From contig NZ_MZXW01000007.1 in assembly GCF_004123905.1 (NCBI RefSeq), forward strand, positions 62,001 through 126,000: a stretch of 64,000 bases of DNA. The letters are read 5' to 3'. Below the pieces are notes generated by a model. It did not search any database and was not told where the DNA came from. It saw nothing but the letters and a program-made list of their open reading frames with translations. The translations under genes were made by a program, and so were the position numbers. Positions 47,373 to 57,096 of the stretch are shown piece by piece (position 1 is the first letter of the stretch; every line of letters begins with the position of its first letter). This stretch comes from Bradyrhizobium betae. Lineage in GTDB: Bacteria; Pseudomonadota; Alphaproteobacteria; Rhizobiales; Xanthobacteraceae.

Positions 47373-47741
47373 GTGGCCCGTATTGCCGGCGTGAACATTC
47401 CCACCAACAAGCGCGTGCTGATCGCGCTTCAGTATATCCATGGCATCGGTCAGAAGATCGCCGGTGAGATCCTGGAGAAGGTCAAGATCACCGAGGATCG
47501 TCGCGTCAATCAGCTCAGCGACGCCGAAGTGCTCCAGATCCGCGAAGTGATCGACCGCGACTATCTCGTCGAGGGCGATCTGCGTCGTGAGGTCGGCATC
47601 AACATCAAGCGTCTGATGGACCTCGGCTGCTATCGCGGCCTGCGTCATCGTCGCGGTCTGCCGGTGCGCGGTCAGCGTACCCACACCAATGCGCGCACGC
47701 GCAAGGGTCCGGCGAAAGCCATCGCCGGCAAGAAGAAGTAA
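47373..47741 (+). CDS. rpsM: 30S ribosomal protein S13
   Basis: A 122-residue S13 (uS13) contacting P-site tRNA and the large subunit. [20 protein letters not shown] and [20 protein letters not shown] are diagnostic. The start is GTG at 47373, supported by GGAGAGAAGG just upstream; no ATG is available at the family start. It heads the alpha gene group. Confidence 0.98.
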   Translation: MARIAGVNIPTNKRVLIALQYIHGIGQKIAGEILEKVKITEDRRVNQLSDAEVLQIREVIDRDYLVEGDLRREVGINIKRLMDLGCYRGLRHRRGLPVRGQRTHTNARTRKGPAKAIAGKKK

Positions 47742-47759
47742 GTTTTCGCATCCAATCGC

Positions 47760-47804
47760 GGCGTGCGGCGAACAGGGGACATCCCGTTCGCCGCACGCCT
47801 TTCG
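47760..47804 (+). terminator. Terminator-like hairpin between rpsM and rpsK
   Basis: A perfect 14-bp stem GGCGTGCGGCGAAC/GTTCGCCGCACGCC with a 12-nt loop, followed by TTTCGTT. It lies inside a gene group normally transcribed as one unit, so it is probably an attenuator or processing site. Confidence 0.55.
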
Positions 47805-47865
47805 TTCCATCAGGTGTAGCCGCTGGCATTACGGCGGCGTTTGAGATCTTCAGGAAAGGTAGTCT

Positions 47866-48255
47866 ATGGGCAAGGAAGCCACCCGCGTTCGTCGTCGTGA
47901 GCGCAAGAACATCGCCTCCGGCGTCGCGCACGTGAACTCGTCGTTCAACAACACGACCATCACCATCACCGACGCGCAGGGCAACACGATTGCCTGGTCT
48001 TCCGCCGGCACGATGGGCTTCAAGGGCTCGCGCAAGTCGACCCCGTATGCCGCGCAGGTTGCCGCCGAGGACGTGTCGAAGAAGGCGCAGGAACACGGCA
48101 TGCGCACGCTGGAAGTCGAAGTCGCCGGCCCCGGTTCGGGCCGTGAGTCGGCGCTTCGTGCGCTCCAGGCCGCGGGCTTCACCGTCACCTCGATCCGCGA
48201 CGTGACCACGATCCCGCACAACGGTTGCCGCCCCCGCAAGCGTCGGCGCGTTTGA
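47866..48255 (+). CDS. rpsK: 30S ribosomal protein S11
   Basis: A 129-residue S11 (uS11) of the platform near E-site m[23 protein letters not shown] and the C-terminal [20 protein letters not shown] are characteristic. It is separated from rpsM and rpoA by gaps of more than 110 nt that each contain a hairpin. Confidence 0.98.
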   Translation: MGKEATRVRRRERKNIASGVAHVNSSFNNTTITITDAQGNTIAWSSAGTMGFKGSRKSTPYAAQVAAEDVSKKAQEHGMRTLEVEVAGPGSGRESALRALQAAGFTVTSIRDVTTIPHNGCRPRKRRRV

Positions 48256-48264
48256 TACCAGGTT

Positions 48265-48295
48265 GCGGGCGCATCGGCGCCCGCGATTGTTTTTT
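48265..48295 (+). terminator. Terminator-like hairpin between rpsK and rpoA
   Basis: The stem GCGGGCGC/GCGCCCGC with loop ATCG is followed by GATTGTTTTTT. It has the shape of an intrinsic terminator with a slightly displaced T-run and could reduce rpoA expression relative to ribosomal genes. Confidence 0.6.
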
Positions 48296-48366
48296 GCAAA
48301 GCCGCGGGAATGATCTGCGGCCTTTCTCCAACGCCAGTGTCTGCAACAGCAGTTTGACTGGCCTGT

Positions 48367-49398
48367 ATGGGTGAAACAGTGACGATCCAGAAAAATTGGC
48401 AAGAACTGATTCGGCCGAACAAGCTCCAGGTCCAGCCCGGCAGCGATCCCTCGCGTTTCGCGACCGTCGTCGCCGAGCCGCTCGAGCGCGGCTTCGGTCA
48501 GACCCTCGGCAATGCGCTGCGCCGCATCCTGCTCTCCTCGCTCCAGGGCGCAGCGGTGCAGTCGGTGCACATCGACGGCGTGCTGCACGAGTTCTCCTCG
48601 ATCGCTGGCGTCCGTGAGGACGTCACCGACATCGTGCTCAACATCAAAGACATCGCGATCAAGATGCAGGGCGAAGGCCCCAAGCGCATGGTCGTGAAGA
48701 AGCAGGGCCCGGGCACGGTCACCGCCGGCGACATCCAGACCGTCGGCGATGTCGTCGTGCTCAACCCGGACCTCCAGATCTGCACGCTCGACGAGGGCGC
48801 CGAGATCCGCATGGAGTTCACGGTCGCCACCGGCAAGGGCTACGTGCCCGCCGAGCGCAACCGTCCTGAGGATGCGCCGATCGGCCTGATCCCGGTCGAC
48901 AGCCTGTACTCGCCGGTCCGCAAGGTCTCCTACAAGGTCGAGAACACCCGCGAGGGCCAGATCCTCGACTACGACAAACTGACCATGACGATCGAGACCA
49001 ACGGCGCGCTGACGCCGGATGACTCGGTGGCTTACGCCGCCCGCATCCTGCAGGATCAGCTCAACGTGTTCGTCAACTTCGAAGAGCCGCGCAAGGAAGT
49101 CGCCCAGGAGATCATCCCGGACCTCGCCTTCAACCCGGCCTTCCTCAAGAAGGTGGACGAGCTCGAGCTGTCGGTGCGTTCGGCCAACTGCTTGAAGAAC
49201 GACAACATCGTCTACATCGGCGACCTCGTGCAGAAGTCGGAAGCCGAAATGCTCCGCACCCCGAACTTCGGCCGCAAGTCGCTGAACGAGATCAAGGAAG
49301 TGCTGGCCCAGATGGGTCTGCATCTCGGCATGGAAGTGCCGGGCTGGCCGCCTGAGAACATCGACGAGCTCGCCAAGCGCTTTGAGGATCACTACTGA
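48367..49398 (+). CDS. rpoA: DNA-directed RNA polymerase subunit alpha
   Basis: A 343-residue alpha subunit. The N-terminal dimerisation domain includes [20 protein letters not shown] and [20 protein letters not shown]. The C-terminal domain (about residues 250-325, [20 protein letters not shown] and [20 protein letters not shown]) binds UP elements and activators. ATG 48367 matches the family start [20 protein letters not shown]. Hairpins flank the gene on both sides. Confidence 0.99.
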   Translation: MGETVTIQKNWQELIRPNKLQVQPGSDPSRFATVVAEPLERGFGQTLGNALRRILLSSLQGAAVQSVHIDGVLHEFSSIAGVREDVTDIVLNIKDIAIKMQGEGPKRMVVKKQGPGTVTAGDIQTVGDVVVLNPDLQICTLDEGAEIRMEFTVATGKGYVPAERNRPEDAPIGLIPVDSLYSPVRKVSYKVENTREGQILDYDKLTMTIETNGALTPDDSVAYAARILQDQLNVFVNFEEPRKEVAQEIIPDLAFNPAFLKKVDELELSVRSANCLKNDNIVYIGDLVQKSEAEMLRTPNFGRKSLNEIKEVLAQMGLHLGMEVPGWPPENIDELAKRFEDHY

Positions 49399-49412
49399 TC
49401 CGCTTTTCATCG

Positions 49413-49443
49413 TCGCGGCCGGAGATATCCGGCCGCGATTTTT
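49413..49443 (+). terminator. Intrinsic terminator-like hairpin after rpoA
   Basis: The 11-bp stem TCGCGGCCGGA/TCCGGCCGCGA with a GATA loop is followed by TTTTT. It lies 14 nt after rpoA and before rplQ, so rplQ may depend on readthrough or on its own promoter. Confidence 0.7.
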
Positions 49444-49521
49444 ATGGGCGAACGCAGGAAGCCCACCTGAGCAACTGATCCGACGAACCGTCGCGGCAGT
49501 TCATATGTAAGGAATACACAC

Positions 49522-49938
49522 ATGCGTCACGGCAAGGTTCATCGTAAGCTCAACCGCACCGCCGAGCATCGCCGCGCGATGTTCGCCAACATGTGCGCCG
49601 CGCTGATCAAGCACGAGCAGATCGTCACCACGCTGCCCAAGGCCAAGGAGCTTCGTCCGATCGTCGAGAAGCTCATCACCCTCGGCAAGAAGGGCGGTCT
49701 GGCCATGCGCCGCCAGGCGATCTCCGAGATGCGCGACAAGGACCAGGTCAGGAAGCTGTTCGACGTCCTGGCGCCCCGCTACAAGGACCGCCAGGGCGGC
49801 TACACCCGCATCATCAAGGCCGGTTTCCGCTACGGCGACAACGCCGCGATGGCCGTGATCGAGTTCGTCGATCGCGACGTCGACGCCAAGGGCCAGGACT
49901 CCGGTCCGGTGCAAGAGAAGGAAGCCGAGGCGGCGTAA
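49522..49938 (+). CDS. rplQ: 50S ribosomal protein L17
   Basis: A 138-residue L17 (bL17). [20 protein letters not shown] and [20 protein letters not shown] are the family start, and [18 protein letters not shown] the C-terminal fold. It is the last gene of the translation supercluster and is followed at once by a strong terminator. Confidence 0.98.
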   Translation: MRHGKVHRKLNRTAEHRRAMFANMCAALIKHEQIVTTLPKAKELRPIVEKLITLGKKGGLAMRRQAISEMRDKDQVRKLFDVLAPRYKDRQGGYTRIIKAGFRYGDNAAMAVIEFVDRDVDAKGQDSGPVQEKEAEAA

Positions 49939-49960
49939 GCCGACCGGTAGAGAGTTTTCG

Positions 49961-49989
49961 AAAGCGGCGCCCCTGGGCGCCGCTTTTTT
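49961..49989 (+). terminator. Rho-independent terminator after rplQ
   Basis: The stem AAAGCGGCGCC/GGCGCCGCTTT, with a 4-nt loop, ends in a run of six T. It closes the alpha group. Confidence 0.9.
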
Positions 49990-50055
49990 GTATGCGCGGC
50001 GATTATCTCATGCCGCGCATCGTTTTGTTGAACGCGATTCCGGGCGGGGGCTCTC

Positions 50056-50895
50056 ATGAGGATTGTGTTTGGATTTGCGCTGGCGCTGCTGATGTCGCCG
50101 GCCGCGGGCGAGACGCTGGTCGAGCGCGGTGCCTATCTCGCCAACAGCGTGATGGTCTGCCACAACTGCCATACGCCGCGCGGGCCGCAAGGGCTCGATC
50201 TCTCGCGTGCACTTTCGGGCGGCAGCCAGGTTTTTGACGAGCCGGCGTTCAAGGTTACCGGCTCCAACATCACGCCGGACAAGGACACCGGGATCGGCAA
50301 CTGGAGCGATGCCGAGCTGAAGCGGTTTCTCGTCAGCGGCATCAAGCCTGATGGCACCAAGGTCGCATCGATCATGCCGACCGCATTCTACACGGTGCTC
50401 ACGGCCCGCGATCTCGATGCGCTCGCGGCTTATCTGCGCTCGGTTCCGCCAGTGCGTCACGAGACGCCGGCGCCGGAATACAGGATCGCGCTGAGGCCGG
50501 AGCTGCCGACCTACGCCGGCAAGCAGGCGAGCGAGCAGGAACTGTCCGACAAGCTCGCGCGCGGCCGTTATCTCCTCACCATCGCCCATTGCCTGGAATG
50601 TCACACGCCGGAAGGCCCGTCCGTGGTGCACGATTTCGCCGGGGCGAGCGGGAAGGGGGGCCGGACCTTCAAGGGGCCATGGGGCGAATCCGTCTCTCCC
50701 AACATCACCCCTGATCCAGCGGCAGGCCTTGCCCAATGGAGCGACGACGAAATCAAACGTGCGATTACGCAAGGCATCGCGCGCGACGGCCACAAGCTGA
50801 AGCCGCCGATGGCGTATGCTTCCTATGCCAGCATGACGGCCCAGGATCTCGATGCCATCGTCGCGTTTGTCCGGACGCTGCCGCCGCGCAACTGA
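50056..50895 (+). CDS. Secreted diheme c-type cytochrome
   Basis: A 279-residue periplasmic cytochrome. A short signal peptide (about residues 1-18) precedes two cytochrome c domains: heme motif CHNCH at residues 35-39 and CLECH at 179-183. Each is followed by an ITPD-type segment (NITPDKDTGIGNWSDAELKR and NITPDPAAGLAQWSDDEIKR), which shows an internal duplication. Candidate axial Met residues lie in each half. This architecture resembles electron-transfer subunits of periplasmic alcohol, gluconate or aldehyde dehydrogenases; no dehydrogenase is adjacent, so its partner is unknown. Confidence 0.9.
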   Translation: MRIVFGFALALLMSPAAGETLVERGAYLANSVMVCHNCHTPRGPQGLDLSRALSGGSQVFDEPAFKVTGSNITPDKDTGIGNWSDAELKRFLVSGIKPDGTKVASIMPTAFYTVLTARDLDALAAYLRSVPPVRHETPAPEYRIALRPELPTYAGKQASEQELSDKLARGRYLLTIAHCLECHTPEGPSVVHDFAGASGKGGRTFKGPWGESVSPNITPDPAAGLAQWSDDEIKRAITQGIARDGHKLKPPMAYASYASMTAQDLDAIVAFVRTLPPRN

Positions 50896-50975
50896 ATCCT
50901 CACGCGTCGGTGAGGGACGATTGAAGCTGCGTGTGCAGCGCACGATATCTCCGTCAACATCAATGGAGACGACGC

Positions 50976-51764
50976 ATGAAGATCGACCTTTCCGGAAAGA
51001 CCGCGCTTGTGACCGGCTCGACCGCCGGCATCGGCCACGCCATCGCCAAGGGCCTGGCTGCTTCCGGCGCCAGTGTCGTGATCAACGGCCGCGGCCAGGA
51101 CAAGGTCGATGCAGCTGTTCGCAAGCTGGAAGCGGCGGGCGGCAAGGTGCGCGGTATCGCCGCCGACGTCTCGACCGCCGCGGGCTGCAAGGCGCTCGTG
51201 TCTGCACTGCCCGAGGTCGACATCCTCATCAACAATGCGGGCATCTTCGAGCCGAAGGACTTTTTCGAGATCCCGGATGAGGACTGGAGCCGCTTCTTCG
51301 AGGTCAACGTCATGAGCGGCGTGCGGCTGTCGCGCGCCTACATGAAGGGCATGCTCGAGCGCAATTGGGGCCGCATCGTCTTCATCTCCTCGGAGTCCGG
51401 GCTCAACATTCCCGTCGAGATGATCCACTACGGCATGAGCAAGACCGCCCAGCTCTCGGTCGCGCGCGGCCTCGCGCAGCTCACCCGCGGCACCGGCGTC
51501 ACCGTCAATTCCGTTCTGCCGGGCCCGACCATGTCGGAAGGCGTCGAGACCTTCGTGAAGGATCTCGCGAAGCAGAACGGGCAGTCGGTGGATGAGGCCG
51601 CTGCCAATTTCGTCAAGCAGCACCGCCCGAGCTCGCTGATCCAGCGTTTTGCGAGCGTCGACGAGATCGCGAATATGGTGGTCTATGTCGCCTCCAAGGA
51701 AGCATCCGTCACCAACGGCGCCGCGCTGCGGGCGGAAGGCGGCATCGTCAATACGATCGCGTGA
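50976..51764 (+). CDS. SDR family NAD(P)-dependent oxidoreductase
   Basis: A 262-residue SDR with TGSTAGIG at residues 13-20 and NNAG. The catalytic elements are SSESG, IHYGMSKTAQ (Tyr and Lys of YxxxK) and VNSVLPGPTMSEG. NGRGQDK after beta-2 (Gly-Arg) suggests NADPH use. It resembles 3-oxoacyl-ACP-reductase-like oxidoreductases. ATG 50976 with TGGAGAC upstream fits the family start; the open frame extends 45 nt further without homology. It ends just before a DUF1330 gene, forming a likely two-gene operon. Confidence 0.88.
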   Translation: MKIDLSGKTALVTGSTAGIGHAIAKGLAASGASVVINGRGQDKVDAAVRKLEAAGGKVRGIAADVSTAAGCKALVSALPEVDILINNAGIFEPKDFFEIPDEDWSRFFEVNVMSGVRLSRAYMKGMLERNWGRIVFISSESGLNIPVEMIHYGMSKTAQLSVARGLAQLTRGTGVTVNSVLPGPTMSEGVETFVKDLAKQNGQSVDEAAANFVKQHRPSSLIQRFASVDEIANMVVYVASKEASVTNGAALRAEGGIVNTIA

Positions 51765-51772
51765 GGCGAGGC

Positions 51773-52072
51773 ATGCCGGCCTATGTGATCTCGGAAGTCG
51801 AGATGCGCGATCTCGATGGCTTTGAAGCCTATCGCGCGCTCGCGGCGAAAACCATTGCGCAGTACGGCGGGCGTTATCTCGTCCGTGGCGGCAAGGCCGA
51901 ACTGGCGGAAGGCAACCTTCCGCCGAAAGCCATCGTCCTCGTCGAATTCCCGTCGATGGCGCGGCTGAAGGAATGGTACGCCTCGCCGGAATATGCCGAG
52001 GCGCTCAAGATCCGCGCCGATGCGCTGGAGCGGCGGCTGCTGTTCGTCGAGGGCGTCCTGCCCGAAGCGTAG
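51773..52072 (+). CDS. DUF1330 domain protein
   Basis: A 99-residue dimeric ferredoxin-like alpha/beta-barrel protein of the DUF1330 family: PAYVISEVEMRDLDGFEAYR, YGGRYLVRGG and LVEFPSMARLKEWYASPEYA. The family has no firm function; some members accompany catabolic SDRs, as here. ATG 51773 with GAGGCGAGG upstream is preferred to GTG 51761, which overlaps the preceding stop. Confidence 0.88.
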   Translation: MPAYVISEVEMRDLDGFEAYRALAAKTIAQYGGRYLVRGGKAELAEGNLPPKAIVLVEFPSMARLKEWYASPEYAEALKIRADALERRLLFVEGVLPEA

Positions 52073-52077
52073 CTGCC

Positions 52078-52170
52078 GTAGGGTGGTGGGCAAAGCGAAG
52101 CGTGCCCACGCACTTTTTGCGATCGAGAGAGGTGGTGGGCACGGCGCAAGAACGCCTTTGCCCACCCTAC
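52078..52170. repeat. Palindromic repeat of the GTAGGGTGGGCAAAG type
   Basis: The left arm GTAGGGTGGTGGGCAAAGCG and right arm, ending GCCTTTGCCCACCCTAC, flank a second internal GGTGGTGGGCACG copy. It occupies the gap between convergent genes and resembles dispersed repeats of Bradyrhizobium (recalled). Confidence 0.7.
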
Positions 52171-52181
52171 TAGATCCTCGC

Positions 52182-53195
52182 CTACCACCCCTCCAGCACG
52201 ATCTTGCCGCGCGACTTGCCGCTCTCCAAGAGCGCATGCGCGCGCTTGAGGTTGGCTGCGTTGATCGTGCCAAAAGTCTGGTCGAGCGTGGTGCGCAAGA
52301 CGCCCTTGTCGATGAGGTCGGCGACGTCGTTGAGCAGATGATGCTGCGCGATCATGTCCGGTGTCTGGAACGAGGAGCGCGTGAACATCGATTCCCAATG
52401 CACCGAGATCGCCTTGCCCTTGAAGGCGCTCATGGTGAACTCCGGCGGATCGTCGATCAGGCCGAACCGGCCCTGCGGCGCCATGAAGTCGGCGATCGCC
52501 TTGTAGTGCTGGTCGGTGAAGGTGAGGCTCGCCACCAGTGCGACAGGCGGCAGCTTGAGCTTTTCGATCTGCTCCTTCATCGGCTTGCCGTGATCGATCA
52601 CGGCATGCGCGCCGAGATCGAGACACCACTTTTGCGACTCCGGCCGCGTCGCCGTCGCGAGCACCGTGAGGCCCGTGAGGCGGCGCGCAAGCTGGATCAG
52701 GATCGAGCCGACGCCGCCGGCGCCGCCCGTGATCAGCAGCGTGCGCGGATCGACGCTCTTGCCGGGCACTGCGCCGAGCCGGTCGAACAGCAATTCCCAG
52801 GCGGTGATGGAGGTGAGGGGGAGGGCGGCGGCCTGCACGAACGAGAGCGACTTCGGCTTATTGCCGACGATGCGCTCGTCGACCAGATGGAATTCCGCGT
52901 TGGTGCCCTGGCGCAAAATCGAGCCGGCGTAGAACACGTCGTCACCGGGCTTGAACAGCGTGACCTCGGGCCCGACGGCGTCGACAAGGCCGGCTGCGTC
53001 ATAGCCCAGAATCTTGGTCTCGCCCTCGGGCGGGGCGGCGCGCTTGCGCACCTTGTAATCGACCGGATTGGCCGAGATCGCCTTCACGGCGACGCGGATG
53101 TCGCGTCCCCTGGGCTCTGGCTTTGCGGTCTCGAAATCGATCAGCGCGTCCTGATTCTCAATCGGAAGCGACTTTTTGTAGCCGACGGCCTTCAT
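52182..53195 (-). CDS. Zinc-type alcohol dehydrogenase-like/quinone oxidoreductase (MDR superfamily)
   Basis: A 337-residue medium-chain reductase of the zinc-independent quinone-reductase branch. The N-terminal GroES-like domain has ISANPVDYKVRK and ILGYDAAGLVDAVG. The nucleotide-binding motif GGAGGVGSILIQLA follows, then ATATRPESQKW and DHGKP. No structural zinc Cys cluster is seen. It should reduce quinones or enones with NADPH. It is divergent from an HxlR regulator 135 nt away, the standard arrangement for quinone- or aldehyde-responsive control. Confidence 0.88.
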   Translation of the reverse strand: MKAVGYKKSLPIENQDALIDFETAKPEPRGRDIRVAVKAISANPVDYKVRKRAAPPEGETKILGYDAAGLVDAVGPEVTLFKPGDDVFYAGSILRQGTNAEFHLVDERIVGNKPKSLSFVQAAALPLTSITAWELLFDRLGAVPGKSVDPRTLLITGGAGGVGSILIQLARRLTGLTVLATATRPESQKWCLDLGAHAVIDHGKPMKEQIEKLKLPPVALVASLTFTDQHYKAIADFMAPQGRFGLIDDPPEFTMSAFKGKAISVHWESMFTRSSFQTPDMIAQHHLLNDVADLIDKGVLRTTLDQTFGTINAANLKRAHALLESGKSRGKIVLEGW

Positions 53196-53278
53196 GGCTT
53201 GTCTCCATCAGATGGCGCTTTGGCTTTGTGATGTGCGCCTGCCGTCCTAACTGTCGTCCTGGCTCCGATTTGGCAAGT

Positions 53279-53300
53279 ACTGTAAATTCGGGGATATAGT
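53279..53300. promoter_or_regulatory. Possible HxlR operator in the divergent intergenic region
   Basis: ACTGTA (53279-53284) and TATAGT (53295-53300) form an imperfect dyad with a 10-nt spacer. HxlR-family proteins such as YodB bind TACT/AGTA-type dyads, so this is a plausible autoregulatory site. The evidence is one weak dyad. Confidence 0.3.
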
Positions 53301-53330
53301 CCCTGTTTGGATACTATTGGGAAAACATGC

Positions 53331-53705
53331 ATGAAACGGCGAGATTTTACCCGGCGCCCCGGCTGCTCGGTCGAGGCGACGCTGGACCTGATCGACGGCA
53401 AGTGGAAGGGCGTGATCCTCTACCACCTCCAGGACGGCACCCAGCGCTTCGGCGAACTGCGCCGCCGGATGCCTGGCATCACCCAGCGCATGCTGACAAA
53501 GCAGCTTCGCGCGCTGGAGGAGGACAAGCTCGTCATCCGCAAGGTCTATGCGGAAGTGCCACCGCGCGTCGAGTACTGCCTCTCCGAGCTGGGCGAGAGC
53601 CTCAAGCCGGTGATCGACATCCTGAAGGCGTGGGGCGAAAGCCACCAGCAGCGGCTGTCCTGCGCACCGCCGCCGGTGGTCGTGAAGAAGAAGCGCGCGG
53701 CCTAG
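53331..53705 (+). CDS. HxlR family transcriptional regulator
   Basis: A 124-residue winged-helix regulator. GCSVEATLDLIDGKWKGVIL carries the N-terminal conserved Cys used for redox or quinone sensing in this family. RFGELRRRMPGITQRMLTKQ is the recognition helix region, and VYAEVPPRVEYCLSELGESL is the wing. ATG 53331 after TGGGAAA is preferred to an upstream TTG. Divergence from the quinone-reductase gene suggests it represses that gene until it senses an electrophile. Confidence 0.9.
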   Translation: MKRRDFTRRPGCSVEATLDLIDGKWKGVILYHLQDGTQRFGELRRRMPGITQRMLTKQLRALEEDKLVIRKVYAEVPPRVEYCLSELGESLKPVIDILKAWGESHQQRLSCAPPPVVVKKKRAA

Positions 53706-53707
53706 AT

Positions 53708-53737
53708 GTTCGGGAGCGGACGATGCCGCTCCCGAAC
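53708..53737. terminator. Bidirectional terminator hairpin between the HxlR and porin genes
   Basis: A perfect 12-bp stem GTTCGGGAGCGG/CCGCTCCCGAAC with a 6-nt loop in the 41-nt gap between two convergent genes. Confidence 0.65.
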
Positions 53738-53746
53738 CAGATCGCA

Positions 53747-55378
53747 TCAGAACGCAAACTGCGTGCGCAATGCAACCGCGTCGAACTTCGAGCCGACGTC
53801 CGCCGCCGACACCGCCGAGGCCTGCTTCGACACCGTGCCATGCAGGTAGTCGAGCATGAAGCGCACATTGCCGTTGACGTACCAATTGAGCGCGAGCGTG
53901 TAGACCGTCTGGCGTCCGCCGGCGATGCCGGCGGCGGTCGCGAGCTGATCGTTCAAATCGACGGTGGAGTAGCGGCCGGCGATCTCCCAGGCGCCCCAGC
54001 CGCCGCCAGCGAGCGAGAATGGATGATCGGGCTTGACGCCGCCATAGGCGGCATTGCCCGGATTGTACTTGCGGGATTCACCGGTCAAGACATAGGCCGC
54101 TTGCGCGTAACCACCCTGGAATTTCAGGCTCGATGTACCGATCGGCGCCACGGCGGTATTCGCGCCGCGATCGATATTGAACCAGTAATATTCGCCCTGG
54201 ACCCAGAGCGATCCGTAGGTGGCTGCGGCTTCGACGCCATAGACCTGAGCGCCCGACACATTTGCAATTGCTCCGGTCGAGATCAGTGTCGTGGGGTCGA
54301 TGCGCAGCTCGGGCCGGTCGCTGAGTGTGAGCGTTTGCGTGTTGGCGACCAGATTGCGCGGCGGCTGGATCAGCCATTGGGCGTCGCCGCCGAGATGCAC
54401 CGAGTAGTCCTTGCCGCTGACGACCTGGCCGGCAACGCGGGCGGTCGCGCCGTATTGCTCGCTGGTCCCGGGAGGCGAAACGCTCGAGGCAGAATGAATG
54501 GCACCTGTGGTCGGGCCTGTCACGTAGGCGCCAGCGTAGAAGACGTCGTTGTACCAGCGTGCGCCCGCCGCAGAACGGAAGTCGCCGGCGGCGATGTTTT
54601 GCGCGATGATGCCGACTGAGGCGCGTTCCATGAAGGCAATGTCGTTGGAGCTCGTGGATTCATCCATGGTCCAGGCGATATCCATGACGCCGGCTTCGAT
54701 CGCCATCTTGCCGCCGAACGGCTTCAGCCCCGTGTAACTCACAAACGCGTTCTCGATGCCGGATGTGCCGCCGCCGGGCAGGAAGCCGACAGGGGTCGCG
54801 CCGGCGGCGCCGGTGCCGCCAAATCCGTCGGACGAGCCGCCGAAATCGTAGATCAGTGCGAAATTCCAGTCTTCGAGGAATTTGCCGGTGATACCGATGC
54901 GGGCGCGACGGACATTCTCGCCGCTGTCGAGCTTCTGCGGCACGGTGGCGGCCGTGTTGGGACGGTAGTCGTAGCCGCCGACGTCCCAGTGGACGCGGCC
55001 GGTGATCGCGACACAGTTCGCCCCGTCAGCGGTACAGATGGTCGGCCGGTTGTTCGGCATCGTCACGATAACGCCGGCCGTCGGCGGCGCGCCCTTGACC
55101 GGAAACGCCGCATTGGCGTTGGCAACGACGGCCTTCGCCTCAGAGCGCGCTTCGGCCTTCGCTTCGGCCTTGGCTTCGACCTTGGCCTTCGCCGTGGCCG
55201 CCGTGTTTGCGGCGGTCTGGCTCTGGAGCTTGTCGAGCTTCTGTTCCAGCATCTTCAACTGCTGCTTCAGCAGGGCGATTTCCTGCTCGCTGTTGCTCGC
55301 CGTTTGGGCCTGGGCCTGCGAGGCCGCCAGCGCACCGGCCAGCCCCATCGCCGTCGCTGCAAATCTGATTCTGCTCAC
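53747..55378 (-). CDS. Outer-membrane porin of the OprO/OprP type
   Basis: A 543-residue precursor with a signal peptide ending AQAQ, a short coiled-coil (EQEIALLKQQLKMLEQKLDK), a Lys/Ala/Glu repeat (KVEAKAEAKAEARSEAKA), then a long beta-barrel ending in Phe (ALRTQFAF), the outer-membrane assembly signal. GRVHWDVGGYDY, RRARIGITGKFLEDWNFALI and the later strands fit phosphate-selective porin O/P. I chose GTG 55378 because GGAGG stands about six bases upstream and a proper signal peptide follows; the 41 earlier codons of the frame have neither. The substrate is not inferable. Confidence 0.8.
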   Translation of the reverse strand: MSRIRFAATAMGLAGALAASQAQAQTASNSEQEIALLKQQLKMLEQKLDKLQSQTAANTAATAKAKVEAKAEAKAEARSEAKAVVANANAAFPVKGAPPTAGVIVTMPNNRPTICTADGANCVAITGRVHWDVGGYDYRPNTAATVPQKLDSGENVRRARIGITGKFLEDWNFALIYDFGGSSDGFGGTGAAGATPVGFLPGGGTSGIENAFVSYTGLKPFGGKMAIEAGVMDIAWTMDESTSSNDIAFMERASVGIIAQNIAAGDFRSAAGARWYNDVFYAGAYVTGPTTGAIHSASSVSPPGTSEQYGATARVAGQVVSGKDYSVHLGGDAQWLIQPPRNLVANTQTLTLSDRPELRIDPTTLISTGAIANVSGAQVYGVEAAATYGSLWVQGEYYWFNIDRGANTAVAPIGTSSLKFQGGYAQAAYVLTGESRKYNPGNAAYGGVKPDHPFSLAGGGWGAWEIAGRYSTVDLNDQLATAAGIAGGRQTVYTLALNWYVNGNVRFMLDYLHGTVSKQASAVSAADVGSKFDAVALRTQFAF

Positions 55379-55689
55379 GTTACGCCTCCATCGTTTGACG
55401 AACTTCCCCAAGTCGCTGGCGGAGAGCCTAGGCATGATCGATGACTGCCCCGCGACGCGGCGCCCGGTTGCGCGGTTCCCACTGATGTAAATTCGCCGCA
55501 ACCGAATCCGCCGCCATCACAATGCAAGATGACGCGCATCATGCCAATCCAAAGCACCGGTCGACTTGCCGTTTCGCACGCGGGGCTTGCTTGCCGAGCC
55601 GCCGGGACGGGGGTGAATAATGCCGCCCGGCGCCCTTCTATTGGGGGGCGAACGCGCCTATATTCCGGCGTCTTTTCCACGAGGTAGGA
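55379..55689. other. Divergent intergenic region between the porin and protease genes
   Basis: These 311 nt hold the ribosome-binding sites of both genes (GGAGG for the porin, AGGTAGGA for the protease) and presumably their promoters, which I could not place. No gene or repeat is recognised. Confidence 0.4.

Positions 55690-57092
<1,403 letters not shown>

Positions 57093-57096
<4 letters not shown>

Noticed and set aside
48265..48295. rRNA or riboswitch structure in the alpha gene group
   Set aside because: The hairpins are simple terminator-like stems without conserved aptamer motifs.
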